NCBI GenBank assembly: GCA_950295325.1
Contig: OX485808.1
Location: 19,610,527 to 19,674,526 of the forward strand
DNA length: 64,000 bases
Direction of reading: 5' to 3'
Source: Polytrichum commune
Lineage: Eukaryota > Streptophyta > Polytrichopsida > Polytrichales > Polytrichaceae
This document shows, piece after piece, positions 43,773 to 55,666 of this stretch. Each line of letters starts with the position of its first letter. The first letter of the stretch is position 1. The translations under genes were made by a program, and so were the position numbers. The notes beneath the pieces are model-generated. The model searched no databases. It worked only from the letters and a program-made list of their open reading frames with translations, and was not told the DNA's origin.

Positions 43773-44540
43773 TAAGTTAGTGTTGATATTGGCTATACAT
43801 GCATTATTAGGCATGCATTGATTGAAGCATGGATGTGTGCATGTTCATCACATATAGAAGAACATGAACGAATGCATGTTTGTTTTCAAAAGGAAATACA
43901 CGGAGAAGGAGGTTTTTAACGCCTTGGGATTCATGATATATACGTAAACTCATTCATCGTGGATGGAGAAGCTCTAGTGAAAACAAATCATCTACAAGGT
44001 TGAGGGTTGATTCATGTCAGTTGGAGTCCGCTAGACTAATTCAAAATCTCTAAACACTTGCTTTCATACTATGAAATAATTCATTGCGTTTTTCACCTCG
44101 TTAATGGATGAGGTTACGTAGACACCACGAATCCCTAGCCGTTCTTAATTACAATCTACTTACGCTTCTCTCTCCATGGTCCCGCTTTTGCACCGGGGGC
44201 TGGAGGGGGGGGGGGGTGTGAATAAGAAAGTGGTGTAAGGCCTGCTCCCCCATGAATGCCTTGTCATTCAAGTAGTACTGACTCTCGAGCATGGACTCAA
44301 CGCAAGGACAAGCACAACCCTACAAGAGGGAAGGAGATACATACTATAGGTTAAGTCACCTTGAATCGTGTAAGGGAACTTGACCATACCCCATTGATGG
44401 CACATTAGGTCGTACCTCCCCCCTCGTAACATTCAACACGTTTGACCTCCTATTCATTTGTTTGAAAAGCAACCTCCCCCACTTTCAAAGTGCGTTTGCG
44501 AAAATAATTTTATCTTATTCCATGCTTTTAGATTGATTGA
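43773..44540. other. Gene-free stretch
   Basis: It contains a G12 run at 44205-44216 in a GC-richer patch. No gene recognised. Confidence 0.4.
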
Positions 44541-44905
44541 GGTAAGATAGACATGTTTAATTTCAATACAACAATAATTTGGACACTTATGTTTGAGTGG
44601 AATACGGTTAGGGGTCTGGTTCTAAGAACATACATAAAAAAGATATGTGTTTATAAGAGATTAGATGATGTGGTCAGAATGCACTAATTGTCTTAGGTCC
44701 GGTAGTCAACATGATTGGGGGACCTATGTGATGGATCTTGATTTTGATAAGGAATAAGTTATTTGTATGAGCTCCTAAAATTATCCAGCAAGGGGCCACA
44801 TGCACAATTTGGATTTGCTAATTATCTCGCATTATTTGCGTGTTTCGTATCTTATGAGAAGTGGGTATAGAGAGAACAATATCCAAATGACACATGTCTA
44901 CTTTT
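44541..44905 (+). mobile_element. MITE family A, complete copy
   Basis: It begins TAAGATAGACATGTTTAAT and ends AATGACACATGTCTACTT. Internal words ATGATTGGGGGACCTATGTG, GATTTTGATAAGGAATAAG and TTGGATTTGCTAATTATC follow the consensus order. Confidence 0.82.
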
Positions 44906-44921
44906 ATGTGACGGTCATATT

Positions 44922-45530
44922 GTGGGCACTTCCAACTCCACAAATAGTTTTGACCAGTGGTCTAGGAATTGGGTAAGTTTGTTTAGGAATTGCGAGTCTT
45001 GCATACTGTCATGTCACATTTCATATCCAGAGTTGAGATGTAAAAGTCATGCGGGGTCATATTGAAAATTATCTTATTCTTGGGTGATCACATAGGCCCT
45101 CCCAATTGTGGTAAGTATTAAATTCCAATTGTGTCTTTATATCGAGCACATAGTCCAACCTTATAACAAGTGTCTTTTGGGTGTTTGTTGTTAATAACTA
45201 CATGCCTTGACATATGCAACTTAGATGTAGAGTGCCCAATGAAGAGGAGTGACCACATAAGGCCCACATACCTTAGAGGGGTGGCGATCTCTACTTTAGT
45301 GGATTGAGAAACAAAACTCAAATGTTTAATACGATTTTCCAAATTTGAATGAACACAAAGAATGATGAAACTGAAAATATTAGGATGTCTATATTCTGAA
45401 CACATAGTCCAATCTCAACATGACACATGTCTTTATAGCGTCCATTCTTACCTATGAGCCTTGCAATAGACCACTCAAACGTATGTGCCCAATCAAGAAG
45501 AGCAACCACATAAGGCATGCATGCCTTAGA
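44922..45530 (-). mobile_element. MITE subfamily G copy plus a second reverse family A fragment
   Basis: 44922-45276 parallels 36594-36920, from TATTGTGGGCACTTCC to ACCACATAAGGCCCACATACCTTA. A second partial reverse copy (45380-45530) has ATATTCTGAACACATAGTCC, ACATGTCTTTATAGCG, CCACTCAAACGTATGTGCCC and GCATGCCTTAG. Confidence 0.65.
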
Positions 45531-45654
45531 GAGGTGACAATCTCCGCAAGTTTAGCGGACTAAGAAACGTGCCCCAAAACTTCAAAACAATTTTCAAACT
45601 CGAACAAACACTAAGAGCGATGAAAATGGAAGCATTTGGGTGGCATCCAAGGTT

Positions 45655-45895
45655 GAGAGGGAATTGTTACACATGAGTGTACCTCTCATCCATCCGTGCC
45701 AAAAACTCGATCCCCTACAAGTTTGTGGCCCTATCAACTCAATTGCATTGAACCAGACTAATTTGGAGACTCTAAAATCTTACCTCTCATCCATCCATGT
45801 TAGAAACTTGACCCCCCCCCCCCTCCCCCCCAAGGTACATGGTTGATCCATCTCAAACATGTCAACATTTGGACTACACTAATTCGGAGTTTTTG
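45655..45895. mobile_element. MITE family I, diverged copy with C-tracts
   Basis: GAGAGGGAATTGTTACACATG then GTACCTCTCATCCATCCGTG, CAAGTTTGTGGCCC, and a repeat of CTCTCATCCATCCATG. C12 and C7 runs lie at 45812-45831. Confidence 0.5.
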
Positions 45896-47040
45896 AAGTT
45901 AACTTCGATGTCAAATTAGGATGTAACAAAGCAACCTCCTTGCTACATATAAACATATTGCAGGGCTTGCTTTGCTTATAGCCCATCCCACACTTACTGG
46001 TGCGGGCCACCAGTGAACGATTCCTACCATCATTTGCCACTTTTAGAGCTAGTTTAGCTAGTGAGAACCACTGGTTGCAACCAGTGCTGGTACTCACCGT
46101 TCATTGGTGGCCTGGCACCAGTAAGTATGGCTGGGCTATTAGCTTCGCTCTCCTCTCGTGTGTGATAATTTCTTCATTCCGATGTCAAATTAGCTTGTAA
46201 CAAAGCGACCTCCTTGCTGCATATCAACATATTGCAGGGCTTGCTTAGCTTCGCTTCGTTGGACGAACGAAAGGAGGTACACTCTCTCCTCTCGTGTGTG
46301 ATAATTTCTTCATTCCGATCTCAAATTCGCTTGTAACAAAGCAACCTCCATGCTGCATATGAACATATTGCAGGGCTTGCTTTGCTTTGCTTTGCTGAGC
46401 TTCACATCGATGGATGAACCAAAGGAGATACGGGCTCTCCTCTCGTGTGTGATAATTTCTTCATTCCGATCTCAAATTCGCTTGTAACAAAGCAACCTCC
46501 ATGCTGCATATGAACATATTGCAGGGCTTGCTTTGCTTTGCTTTGCTGAGCTTCACATCGATGGATGAACCAAAGGAGATACGGGTTCTCCTCTTGTGTG
46601 TGATAATTTCTTCATTCCGATCTCAAATCTACTTGTAACAAAGCAACCTCCATGATGTATATGAACATATTGCATGGCTTGCTTTGCTTTGCTTCACTTC
46701 GCTTCGTTGGACAAACGAAAGAAGATACGGGCTCTCCTCTCGTAAGTGATAATGTCTTAATTCCGATGTCAAATTAGCTCCTTCCCACATATGAATATAT
46801 CACAGGGCCTGCTTCGAATTCGCTTTGCTTCGCATCGGTGGACGAACGAAAGGAGGTACACGCTCTTCCTCTCGTGTGTGACAATTTCTTCATTCCGATC
46901 TCAAATTCGCTTGTAACAAAACAACCTCCTTCCCGCATAGAAACATATCGCAGGGCTTGTTTTCGCTTCGCTTCTCTTCACATCGGTAGACGAACGAAAG
47001 GGAGGTACGTACACGCTCTCCTCTCGTGTGTGATAATTCC
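45896..47040 (+). repeat. Tandem array, ~150-bp unit, about 7 copies
   Basis: GTGTGTGATAATTTCTTCATTCCGAT-type blocks (each shorter word here) recur at 46158, 46293, 46444, 46594, 46741 (diverged), 46873 and 47023, at intervals of 132-151 bp. Each unit also has CTTGTAACAAAGCAACCTCC, AACATATTGCAGGGCTTGC and a variable (CTTTG)n tract. The first unit is split by a 160-bp MITE. Confidence 0.93.
45979..46138. mobile_element. Harbinger-type foldback MITE with TTA duplication inside the array
   Basis: A 160-bp element. Ends TAGCCCATCCCACACTTACT and, inverted, TAGCCCAGCCATACTTACT; the ~40-bp arms share CTGGTGC, GGCCACCA and TGAACG. TTA flanks both sides (45976-45978 and 46139-46141). Neighbouring array units show the empty site (GCTTAGCTTCG near 46245), confirming one TTA before insertion. 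A near-palindromic centre (ACTGGTTGCAACCAGTG) adds an inner stem. Confidence 0.93.
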
Positions 47041-47059
47041 CTCTCACCGCAATTAAGGA

Positions 47060-47340
47060 GCGCCTGTGGAAAAGGGGCGGGTATTAAGTTAGGGACTGGC
47101 TTGCGTCGTAGGAGGAGGCCCGGGGTGCAGGGGGTTCATAATAAGAAGAAGTTATGAGGCATGATGAAGAAGGGGGGGGAGGGGGAGGTGGTGCAGGAGG
47201 AGATGCCGGTGACAGAGCCTGAGCTGGGGAGGGGGGTCAGGGGAGGAGGAGGAGGAGCCCATGCAGGGGAGGGGCCATTTACAGTTGAATAAAAGCGAGG
47301 GGAGGGGAGGGGAGGGGGGAGGGGGAGGGGGGTTGGGCGC
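47060..47340 (+). repeat. G-rich low-complexity region
   Basis: Repeated GGAGGGG and GGGGAGG words on the plus strand, with many runs of three or more G close together, allow G-quadruplex formation. Proline-rich frames on the minus strand are composition artefacts. Confidence 0.7.
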
Positions 47341-47426
47341 ATCAATTGCAGTCAGGTTTCCATGTGGACTCTGCAAGCCAAGCATCATGCAGGCCGAGTG
47401 AGTGCAAGTGGCAGCAGGCAGGCGGT

Positions 47427-47495
47427 AAGGAAAGGAAAGGAAAGGAAAGGAAAGTAAAGTAAAGTAAAGTACTCGAGCGAGCGAGCGAGCGAGCC
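47427..47495. repeat. Three adjacent microsatellites
   Basis: (GGAAA)n passes into (GTAAA)n and then, after TACTC, into (GAGC)n. The first two differ by one base, so the second probably arose by a point change that was then amplified. Confidence 0.9.
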
Positions 47496-47508
47496 CCCTC
47501 TTTTTTTC

Positions 47509-48188
47509 ACTTACTTAACTCAGCTTACAAAGGACCTCACGTACGACCGTATCTTTCGACTTAAATTCTTAATTCCTCCACCTTAAAATAAGCTAACCCC
47601 CCGACCGCATCTCTTGCTAGCATCCGAAAACCCCGACTTCGGGTTCGATTGTGCATGGGATGAGATCACACCCCACGTGTTGGCTTGGGTGTCGATGAAG
47701 CTCGTGGCGTCTAACGTAGACATGCCCATTTCGGTTGCCTTTATCTAATTGGACACCTTCGCTTACTTAATTTACGAAGGGTCTCACGTACTACCACCGT
47801 AACATTCAGCTTAAATTCTAAGTTCCTCCACCTTAAAATAAGTTAACCTCCGACCTCGTCTCTTGCTAGCACCCGAAAACCCCAACTTCAGGTTCGATTT
47901 TGCATGGGATTAGATCACACCCCACGCGTTAGCTTGGATGTCGATGAAGCTCATGGCGTCTAACGTAGACATGCCCATTTCGGTTGCCTATGTTTAATTG
48001 GACACCTTCGCTTACTTAACTTATGAAGGGTTTCACATACTACCGTATTATTCAACTTAAACTCTAAGTTCCTCCACCTAAAACCAAGTAGTCCCAACCG
48101 CATCTTTAACTAGCCTACGCTTCTTAGCATCCAAAACCCCGACTTCAGGCTAACATGTTAACTTGGATGTTGAGGAAGCTCGTGGCAT
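47509..48188 (+). repeat. Tandem array, ~248-bp unit, 2.7 copies, carrying a MITE A terminus
   Basis: Units start CTTACTTAA at about 47510, 47760 and 48009. Each contains TTCCTCCACC, ATGGGAT.AGATCACACCCC and GATGTCGATGAAGCTC-like words and ends with CTAACGTAGACATGCCCAT, a match to the 5' end of MITE A. The last unit runs straight into a family A copy. Confidence 0.88.
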
Positions 48189-48545
48189 CTAAGGTAGATG
48201 TGCCTAATTCGGTTGCTTATCTTTATTGAACACCTATATTTGAGTTGTATGTGATTAGGTGTGAGTCGTGTGACTCGAAGAACAAGTACCAAGAAGACAT
48301 GTGTTCAAAATAGATTGATCTATGTGCTCACAATATGATAACCATTCTAGGCTCGATAGCCGATATAGTTTGGGAGGATTCATATGACCATATAATGAGT
48401 ACAAACATCTTCATTGTGTTTATGAAGAAGATATTCATATCAGCTCCAAAACTTTACAAGGAAAATGGACGCAACCTTGATTTGGATTTGCTAATCATCT
48501 CGTGCTTCATGTCCTTGAAGAAGTAGGCTAATTGGAAACACACAC
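48189..48545 (+). mobile_element. MITE family A copy at the end of the 248-bp array
   Basis: It starts after TA with AGGTAGATGTGCCTAATTC, then ACACCTATATTTGAGTTG, TATGATAACCATTCTAGGC, ATGACCATATAATGAG and TTGGATTTGCTAATCATC. The right terminus is not recognisable. Confidence 0.75.
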
Positions 48546-49360
48546 ATTGGTGATACCATGACATGTTATTAATTTGTGAGAGAGACCTCACAATGTCCCA
48601 ATACAAATTGAGAACTTTTGAACCCAAAGTCTCTTGTTGCTCTCTTGAAACTTATGCTACAGCATAATCAAACCACTTCATTGTATTATAGTTTTCTTAT
48701 GTCGTGTGCCAAAACACATGCTACTCTATGTAGTACTTCATCATATTTAAGGATTAGTGGCAACGGAGACTTTTTCATTTGCCCAAGCCCTCCATGATAC
48801 ACCCTTCAAAATATTCCTATATACATTTTTGGGGGGTTGAAACTTAGTTAAATACGTGCCTGGTGAAGTGAGGGTATATAGTTGGAGATGTGCAAAAACC
48901 TAGATCATTTTTGTTAATTATGAAGGTAGCAGAAGTACGCAAGAATTATTTTCGGTCCCAAAAAAAATTGTTGCCATAATTCTACATAGAATTACAAAAT
49001 TGTTAGGGTCACAAGGTAGTTCGCCTTCACAATGATTGTGAAACATCTTTCCCCTCTAGAGTTAAACTAATGGCCTCTTTCCTTGTACATACACCATGGA
49101 TAAATGTTTGATGAACATCTCATTGTCTTCAAAATTTCCAATCCCAGTTTCATTCATTTATGAATGATTGGAATTAAGGTTCTTAAGCCCTACCATATTA
49201 TTACAAATTATCCAAGGTATATTAAGCCTTCCCATGTACAAAAATCTACATCTCACAATATGCATAGACTAAGTATAATTTTTACATTATTTCCTTCATA
49301 AAGAATCCCCTCATGTGAGTCTCAAAAGAGATAAAGAATGACCCAAAAATAAATAAATAA
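48546..49360. other. Gene-free stretch
   Basis: Nothing I can name; AT-rich with short frames. Confidence 0.4.
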
Positions 49361-49364
49361 AATC

Positions 49365-50690
49365 CAGTGTACCTTAGCGTGGACATGAAATAGAGTGTGT
49401 TTGCCCATAGCAATCAACTCGTGTATTTGAGGCCAATGTTAATTCACATCTTGCGTGTTTTCATCATAGGTCTAGTAGGCATGCATCACAATTGGAGTAA
49501 AATAATGAAGATGGTATGGGAAATTTCTTAGCATTTTAATGCTCAACTTTGGTTGTTTTCCGCCTTCAAGGAGTATCAATGCTCATAACACTTATGAGCC
49601 ACACCAATTTGATATGTATGGAGGTAACTATTATAGATGGCTAAATGTACCCTCAATGTTTAAAACACACTACATGCGCTTTCAATAGAAGATGAGTGAA
49701 AAAAAAAACAACAAAAACAAACAAACAAACAAAATGGAATAAGGGGATGAAAAACCAATTGTACCTTAGCATGGACTTCAATGAGTCCTGTCACATGTAG
49801 CAATTGGCTCATGAATGCAAGGGCTAATTCACATGTCGCTCATTTCCATCATATGTCCGGTTGGCATGCATCATAATTGGAGCAAATTAGTGAAGATGGG
49901 AGTATGGATTTCAACACTTATGAAAGGCCAAAACTCATATTTATGATCAGATCTTTCAACATATTTGTACATGCAAATTTGGAACTCACAACATTAATAA
50001 AAAAATTCCTTTGATTCCATTTTGATTTGATTATCCACTTATTAAACATATAGATTTAACATCAACATCAATATATTAAATGACACTATTTTTTATATTA
50101 AAACACTCAAATAACCAATGAGGATTCACATATCTATCATGATCTAAAATTTAATCGAAAGTGTATACCGATAGATCTGCCCATAGAGTCAAACAGACGT
50201 AAAAATCTAAATTCTAAAATCATGTCAATTTTTACCTAAGTATGAATACCAACTATGAGCTCAACGTCACAACACATTACGGGTACATGACAAAGAGAGA
50301 GAGAGAAAAAGAAAATGATGTACCTCAGGATGGACATGAATGAGGATCCATTCACCTGTAAGAATCGACTTGTGAACGCACACATAGAATTGAATGAACC
50401 CAAAAAAATCCAAGTTCTTAAAACATGGCCAGTCTTACCTAACTACAAATTCCAAGTGTAAGCTCGACGTCACAAACACCATACAAGTACCCTTTCGAAG
50501 AGAAGAAAGAGAGAGAGAGGGGGAGGAGATTAGAAGATAGTAGGAATAAATGATGTTGTACCTTAGGATGGACATGAGCGAGAGAGTCCGTTCACCCATA
50601 GCACTCGACTCGTGAATGCGGAGGCCGGCATTAACTCACGCCTTGCTTGTTTCCATCATATAAGATAGGTGTCCGGTTCGGCATGCATCG
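49365..50690 (+). repeat. Irregular repeat array J, four units
   Basis: The block TGTACCTTAG.RTGGACATGA, CCATAGCA, GACTCGTGAAT, TTTCCATCATA, GGCATGCATC occurs at about 49370, 49757, 50320 (short) and 50558. Spacing is irregular (about 390, 560 and 240 bp). Small (GAGA)n tracts lie between units. Confidence 0.65.
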
Positions 50691-51054
50691 TACTTTAATA
50701 ATCCGAGTGAATAAATACACGCACCAACTCGTGAGGAGGGAGGGAGGGAGGGAAAGGGTGGAGTTCCGATGGGGACTACTCTCGAGGGTAACTTTATAAG
50801 GTAGTGAATGGCACGGCTCCATTATTCAAGCTTCCCACATAGCGTTGGGACAAAGGACAGCCGAGCGTGTCAGGTCGGTAGTGTATGGGTCTCGTAGCCA
50901 GCCACACTATTTAACGCGGGTCCCCGATATATGTTTCCACCTACCTATCCGATTCTAAATTTCTATGTACATCAATTGACACAAAGCCATAATCATTATG
51001 TGGTTTAGTTAGTGTGACACTCAAGTTGGTGTGCCATGTTAGATAGGCTCCAAG
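50691..51054. other. GC-richer, non-repetitive stretch
   Basis: It has a (GGGA)n tract near 50738-50752 and promoter-like composition to about 50930, but no supported frame downstream. No gene is called. Confidence 0.35.
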
Positions 51055-51419
51055 CTAGATCACATCTTCATACGGTTGGGTATCACCCTTCCCACACTTT
51101 CTTCACTGTTCAGTCTTTCTGTCGGCACTTGCGTGGGAATTCTTTCCTGATGGGAACCAATGTGACAATACCCGGTCACTTGAGCCATTCAACGATTGGT
51201 TACATAAGCCATTAAGCTCTGTTGGCATGTGAAGGAACTCCATGGATTAACTTGGGAATAATGAAAGTGGTGTCGACTTGAATATTTGTGATTTTGACCG
51301 GGTATTGTCACATTGGTTCCCAACGAGGAAGAGTTCCCACACATGTGCGGGCAGGAAGACCGGGCAGTGAAGGAGGCGTGGGAGGGGCGGGGCCCCAGCC
51401 GAATGAAGATGTGGTCTAG
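51055..51419. mobile_element. Long-armed foldback MITE, family C, copy 2
   Basis: Same outer ends (CTAGATCACATCTTCAT and its inverse), same inner words (GGGAACCAATGTGACAATAC and its inverse) and same central segment (GGCATGTGAAGGAACTCCAT) as the copy at 40555. The left arm is more diverged than the right. Confidence 0.87.
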
Positions 51420-52850
51420 CCTAGGATGTTAGACAGGATGGTCTTCGTAACTTGTCATGTAGCACCAAGTGTTTCATGATACTCTCTCTATTTGCCACTT
51501 AGTGTTTGCCGACAATCAATGTGTGTTGAATAATGCGGGTGACACTAAAATCATATGTTTGGTGGACTTGTTTTACATAGGTAGGGTTATTATAGTAGGC
51601 CAATTGAGGTCATGTTCAGGCAAGTGAGAGCCAACAACTATTTATCATGGATGTTTCTTGTCTTGATCACACAAATCTATATCAAGAGCCCACAAATCAT
51701 GTCATTCATGTAAGTTGAATGTGAAAATTTTCAATATATATATTATGTCTCCAAGAGTTTTACTTCAAACATATTTGACTCTACAATCATCTTTAGAAAC
51801 CCCAAATTAGCCAAGTGTAAATAATTTACAGTAAACACTTATGGACCTATCTAATTTAATCCTTGGGGTAGGTTTATTTTGGATTCCCTTACTTGTTGCA
51901 AGGGGGGGGGACTCTTCATACTACATACAAAATAATATGAGTGTAGGAAGCCATGTTATTTGAATCATTAGTGTACATAATATACATAAGGAGAGGTATT
52001 GTTTTTCTTTATTTTGTACATTTAAAAAGGCTATCAAGAAGTTTGAAGGAAATGTAGATGTGCAAAAGGGGACCCTAAGGTTTAGAGAAAGAAAATGACA
52101 ATTGATGTTATAAATTAATCCAATCTATGTCGTCCATTATTTCATGTGTAACAAACTACCATTTCCATTCTTGTTAGGGTTTGCATTTGGGTTTTAGGTT
52201 TTTACAAACCCGAGTTTTGCTCTCCAGATTGTGGCTAAGTTATTAAATTTATCCGGAAAGTGACACACTCTTAGACCAGATTCCAATGCAACATTACTCC
52301 TTCATCCTATGTTTAAGAGTTTAAGACATAAAATCTCCAAATTTAACGCTCATGACGCCACTTGTTCTCTAGCTATAAGCCACGTTTTCTAGGCATAGCC
52401 TAGCTGAAGCGGGCAATCCTCAAATTTTTCATTTGATGATTGGTAGTTCTATCCTCATCCATATTGGGATTAGCAGGCTATTGCCACTTCAAGTCGTTAT
52501 TGCTTGAACCACCTCCTACTTTCTTCCGACTCAATAAGGAGAAGGTTGGCCACGGAAGTGACATGCTATTTACATATGTAGTATCAAGCATAGTCTCAAC
52601 ATGACAAGACAATAGATTATTTGAACACCGAATCTCAACGACGGAGGTTGGTGGTATAGATGATAGGATTGATCCTAAGTGAGTCTCAAGGATAGACGTA
52701 GGTTGATTGAGCTAAGAAAGTCAAACTCTTAAATTGTTTTATGGAACTCTGAAAGGAGAATGAATGGATACATTTTTCTACAATTGTTTGTGTGTATGGA
52801 ATATTGAATGAGATCTATGTGTTTCAAAGTAAGCATAGTTGTGGAATGTG
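51420..52850. other. Gene-free stretch
   Basis: No gene recognised. A G9 run lies at 51902-51910. Confidence 0.35.
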
Positions 52851-54335
52851 TGGAAGAAGATGATATGAGTATTAAGTTATGCGAGCGAATGTTTAAGGCT
52901 ATGAGCAAAGTAATTAGAGGTTGTTGAAACCAAACTTGAGTGCAACTAAGCTAATATGAGGTGATAATTTGAGAAAGAGAGAAAAAGATTGAGTGGGAGA
53001 GTTGAAAAAATGATATCAGTCGAGACTTATTCTAATTGAATTCATGGTTTTAAAAGCTATAAGGAAATTAATGGCATGGAGAACATAGACATGTTGAAGA
53101 GGAAGTGAGAAGTAAAGGCTAAGAAAGCTTATTTTTGAAGTTCATTAGGGACAACTTGGTGATAGCCTGAGAGGCATATTGATTGTAAGATCATGAGTGG
53201 CAAGAAAGATAAAGAAAGGAAGACATAGTTTTTGGCAATGGGCATGTATGACGTCTCACTTAGCTCGTGAGAAAGAGTGGAGAGCAATTGCTCGGAGAAG
53301 GGCAACAACCTTGAGAACCAAAGGAAGTTATTTGGGAAGCTTAAGACAAAGAGTCAGTAAAATGTAAGAGAGGGCAATGTCTTATGAAGTTTGATCAATT
53401 ACATGGCCAGTACAAGGTCGAGAGATGGTTAAATTCTATCGTGGAATAAAAGGCAAACAACCTATATGGAAGTGAGAAGACTTAGAAAGGCATGAGATGG
53501 GCATAGATGAGATTAGAGAGGGTTGAAAGGCCATAGCCAAGACTTACTTTGAGAGATAGCCAAGCGAGAGAAGGGATTACCTTGGGTAGGTACAAAGAGA
53601 AGAATATAGCCTAATAAACCTACTACACCTTGTTAGAGCAAGCAATGAGTCCACATGCAAAGATGATGAGACATAAGATTACTTTGTGAAAGTTATAGGT
53701 TGCTAAGGACATTACCTTATAAGGAGAATCCTTACTTTACGGGTTTAGGCTAAACCACGGCCAATGTATTGGATGTTGAACAATTTAAGAGAATTATATA
53801 TATATATACAAATAGCATATATTGTTGATATGTTGATGTTATGTTAACATGTGTGGGTAATTCTTGAGACGAGTTGCTAGGTTCACCGGAAGATGAAGGC
53901 GGTACTTACATTTGTGAAGACTTGCATGATGGTTGTAAGTTGATTAAGAGCATCTTAACTTCAAGGTTATTGCAAGCATAATACATGGCAATTAAAGACT
54001 ATGTGGTTTCTTAAAGAAATTACCCTGGACTTTGTCGTGACTATAGGCTATTGACTACTTGCCAAGCTCTTGAGCTTCACGACTAACAAAGAGGGTGAAA
54101 TTAGAGTAATAAGAGTCCACACACACATGACTTAATCACATACAACTGAGAGGGCACCAATGAACCATAAGGATGTATATTAAACATAACTAAACAGGAA
54201 TAAAGAAGTAAATGACCCAACTTATTATTAAAAACCTCAACCCTTATAGACACTAGCTCAGTCTCCCTTGAGATCCAATACCCTGGTTGTTTTTACTTGG
54301 GTCAGTTTTAAGCGATTAGCAAAATCTTACCTACA
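52851..54335 (+). mobile_element. Probable 5' LTR region of an Athila/Tat-like retrotransposon (left end not placed)
   Basis: The right boundary is inferred from the primer-binding site: the sequence just before it ends ATCTTACCTACA, with the CA typical of LTR ends, and contains TCTCCCTTGAGATCC, a leader-like word of plant gypsy LTRs. The purine-rich, stop-filled sequence upstream has LTR-like composition. I could not find the TG start or a second LTR. Confidence 0.4.
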
Positions 54336-54338
54336 TTT

Positions 54339-54356
54339 TGGTGCCGTTGTCGGGAA
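54339..54356 (+). mobile_element. tRNA-Asp primer-binding site of a Ty3/gypsy (Athila/Tat-like) retrotransposon
   Basis: TGGTGCCGTTGTCGGGAA matches the plant tRNA-Asp primer-binding site TGGCGCCGTTGCCGGGGA at 15 of 18 bases. The three differences are C-to-T or G-to-A, as expected from deamination of methylated cytosines. After it, from 54410, a frame reads PKPTVNNANIISQFL before stopping, possibly the start of gag. Confidence 0.75.
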
Positions 54357-54924
54357 AGGTTGTGCTTGTTCCTACACATATCCCTAGACCCCCCAAAGTA
54401 CAAACACTGCCTAAACCAACCGTGAACAATGCCAACATAATTTCTCAATTCTTGACTATCGTTACAAACAATTTAACTAGATTAGAATATCACTAGCATG
54501 TTCACATTTAGATTTCGTACATGTAAGCAAGTTTGGGAATAAAGACATACATTACTTTGACATAGCATATTCAAACTACAAGTGAGTACATATAATGAAA
54601 TACTTGAACCTTATGAAGGAGTCCCTATGATGGATAAAATATAAGCACCTTCATGAATAAATGATGGTGTTACATGTCACATTCACAAATACATTACACA
54701 AGTGCAACCCCATGATTATAGAGAAAATGATGTACTTCAACCAAAAGTTTGGATATATATCCACATTAAAATGTGGGGGCAATTTACAAAATTCAAACCT
54801 TCACTAAATGTATGAAACTAACTACAAACCCATCAAGACCCAAACTTGGTCCTTTGAGCTCTCTTCGCTAATGACACCTAGATCGCGAGTTTTCTTGAGG
54901 TTGGATATCTTCAAATGAGGCTAT

Positions 54925-55666
54925 TTTTGTTCATTAATCTTGAGCCTAGCCACCAACAAGGAGTCCCTAGACTCACTACTAGCCTCCCGCATCCTCGCCA
55001 TGCTAACTATGCTCTTTGATTGTGCTCCTAACATCTCACCCTTTGTCATAGGCCTTTCTACTTATTTTTGTGTGGATGTGGTGCTAGCAACCTATGGTGT
55101 AAGAACAATTCTAGTGGCATGCCCGTATGTAGTCCTTAATCTCTAAAGCATCTCATCACGTTGAGGTATGGCCTTCCTAGTACCTTGTTCATTATTTGTC
55201 CTTGCTTGGTTGAGTTCAATGAGTCTCTCGATCTCTCATTTAGGGTCTCCTCCTGATATGTGATATAGCGAACTCAATGAGAAATTCATTGTACACTGTC
55301 CGCCACACTAGATTTGGCACAAGCTAGGTGACATTCTTCCTTGCACGAGAATGCTCTACAAACTGCACATAACAAGTATGAGACATATTGGCCAATATCT
55401 CCGATTCAAAAAAAGGCTTGTACCCTTTCCTTTTGCAATCTCTTCGAGGGCAAGACATCTTGGGGTGTGTTCTCATGTGGGGAGAGTTGAGTTGGAATAG
55501 GCGGCTGTCCTAAACGAGGGTCTCCTATGCCATCTATTCCTCTGCATTCCTCATCCTCTCTCGCCAATGACTCTAGCAATGCCTCATCGTCATCGAAGCT
55601 AAAATGATGATCATGATTGCGAGCCAACTCAATGACTATCAAACTCTCATAGTTTGGTGATATCAA
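54925..55666 (-). pseudogene. Degraded coding sequence, probable transposon protein
   Basis: The minus strand from 55666 reads ISPNYESLIVIELARN, an acidic FDDDEALLESLAREDEE patch, then PSKRLQKERVQAFF. A one-base shift in a T7 run near 55412 continues as ESEILANMSHTCYVQFVEHS and, past stops, as VPNLVWRTVYNEFLIEFA. Such coherent text over a frameshift and several stops points to a dead gene. I cannot assign the family; a plant DNA-transposon accessory protein is one guess. Confidence 0.5.

Noticed and set aside
47060-47390. Proline-rich minus-strand frames
   Set aside because: They are the complement of a G-rich low-complexity tract.
47640-47900. GGTTCGATT words resembling a tRNA or SINE B box in the 248-bp units
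   Set aside because: The last base of the B box does not fit and no A box lies at the right distance.
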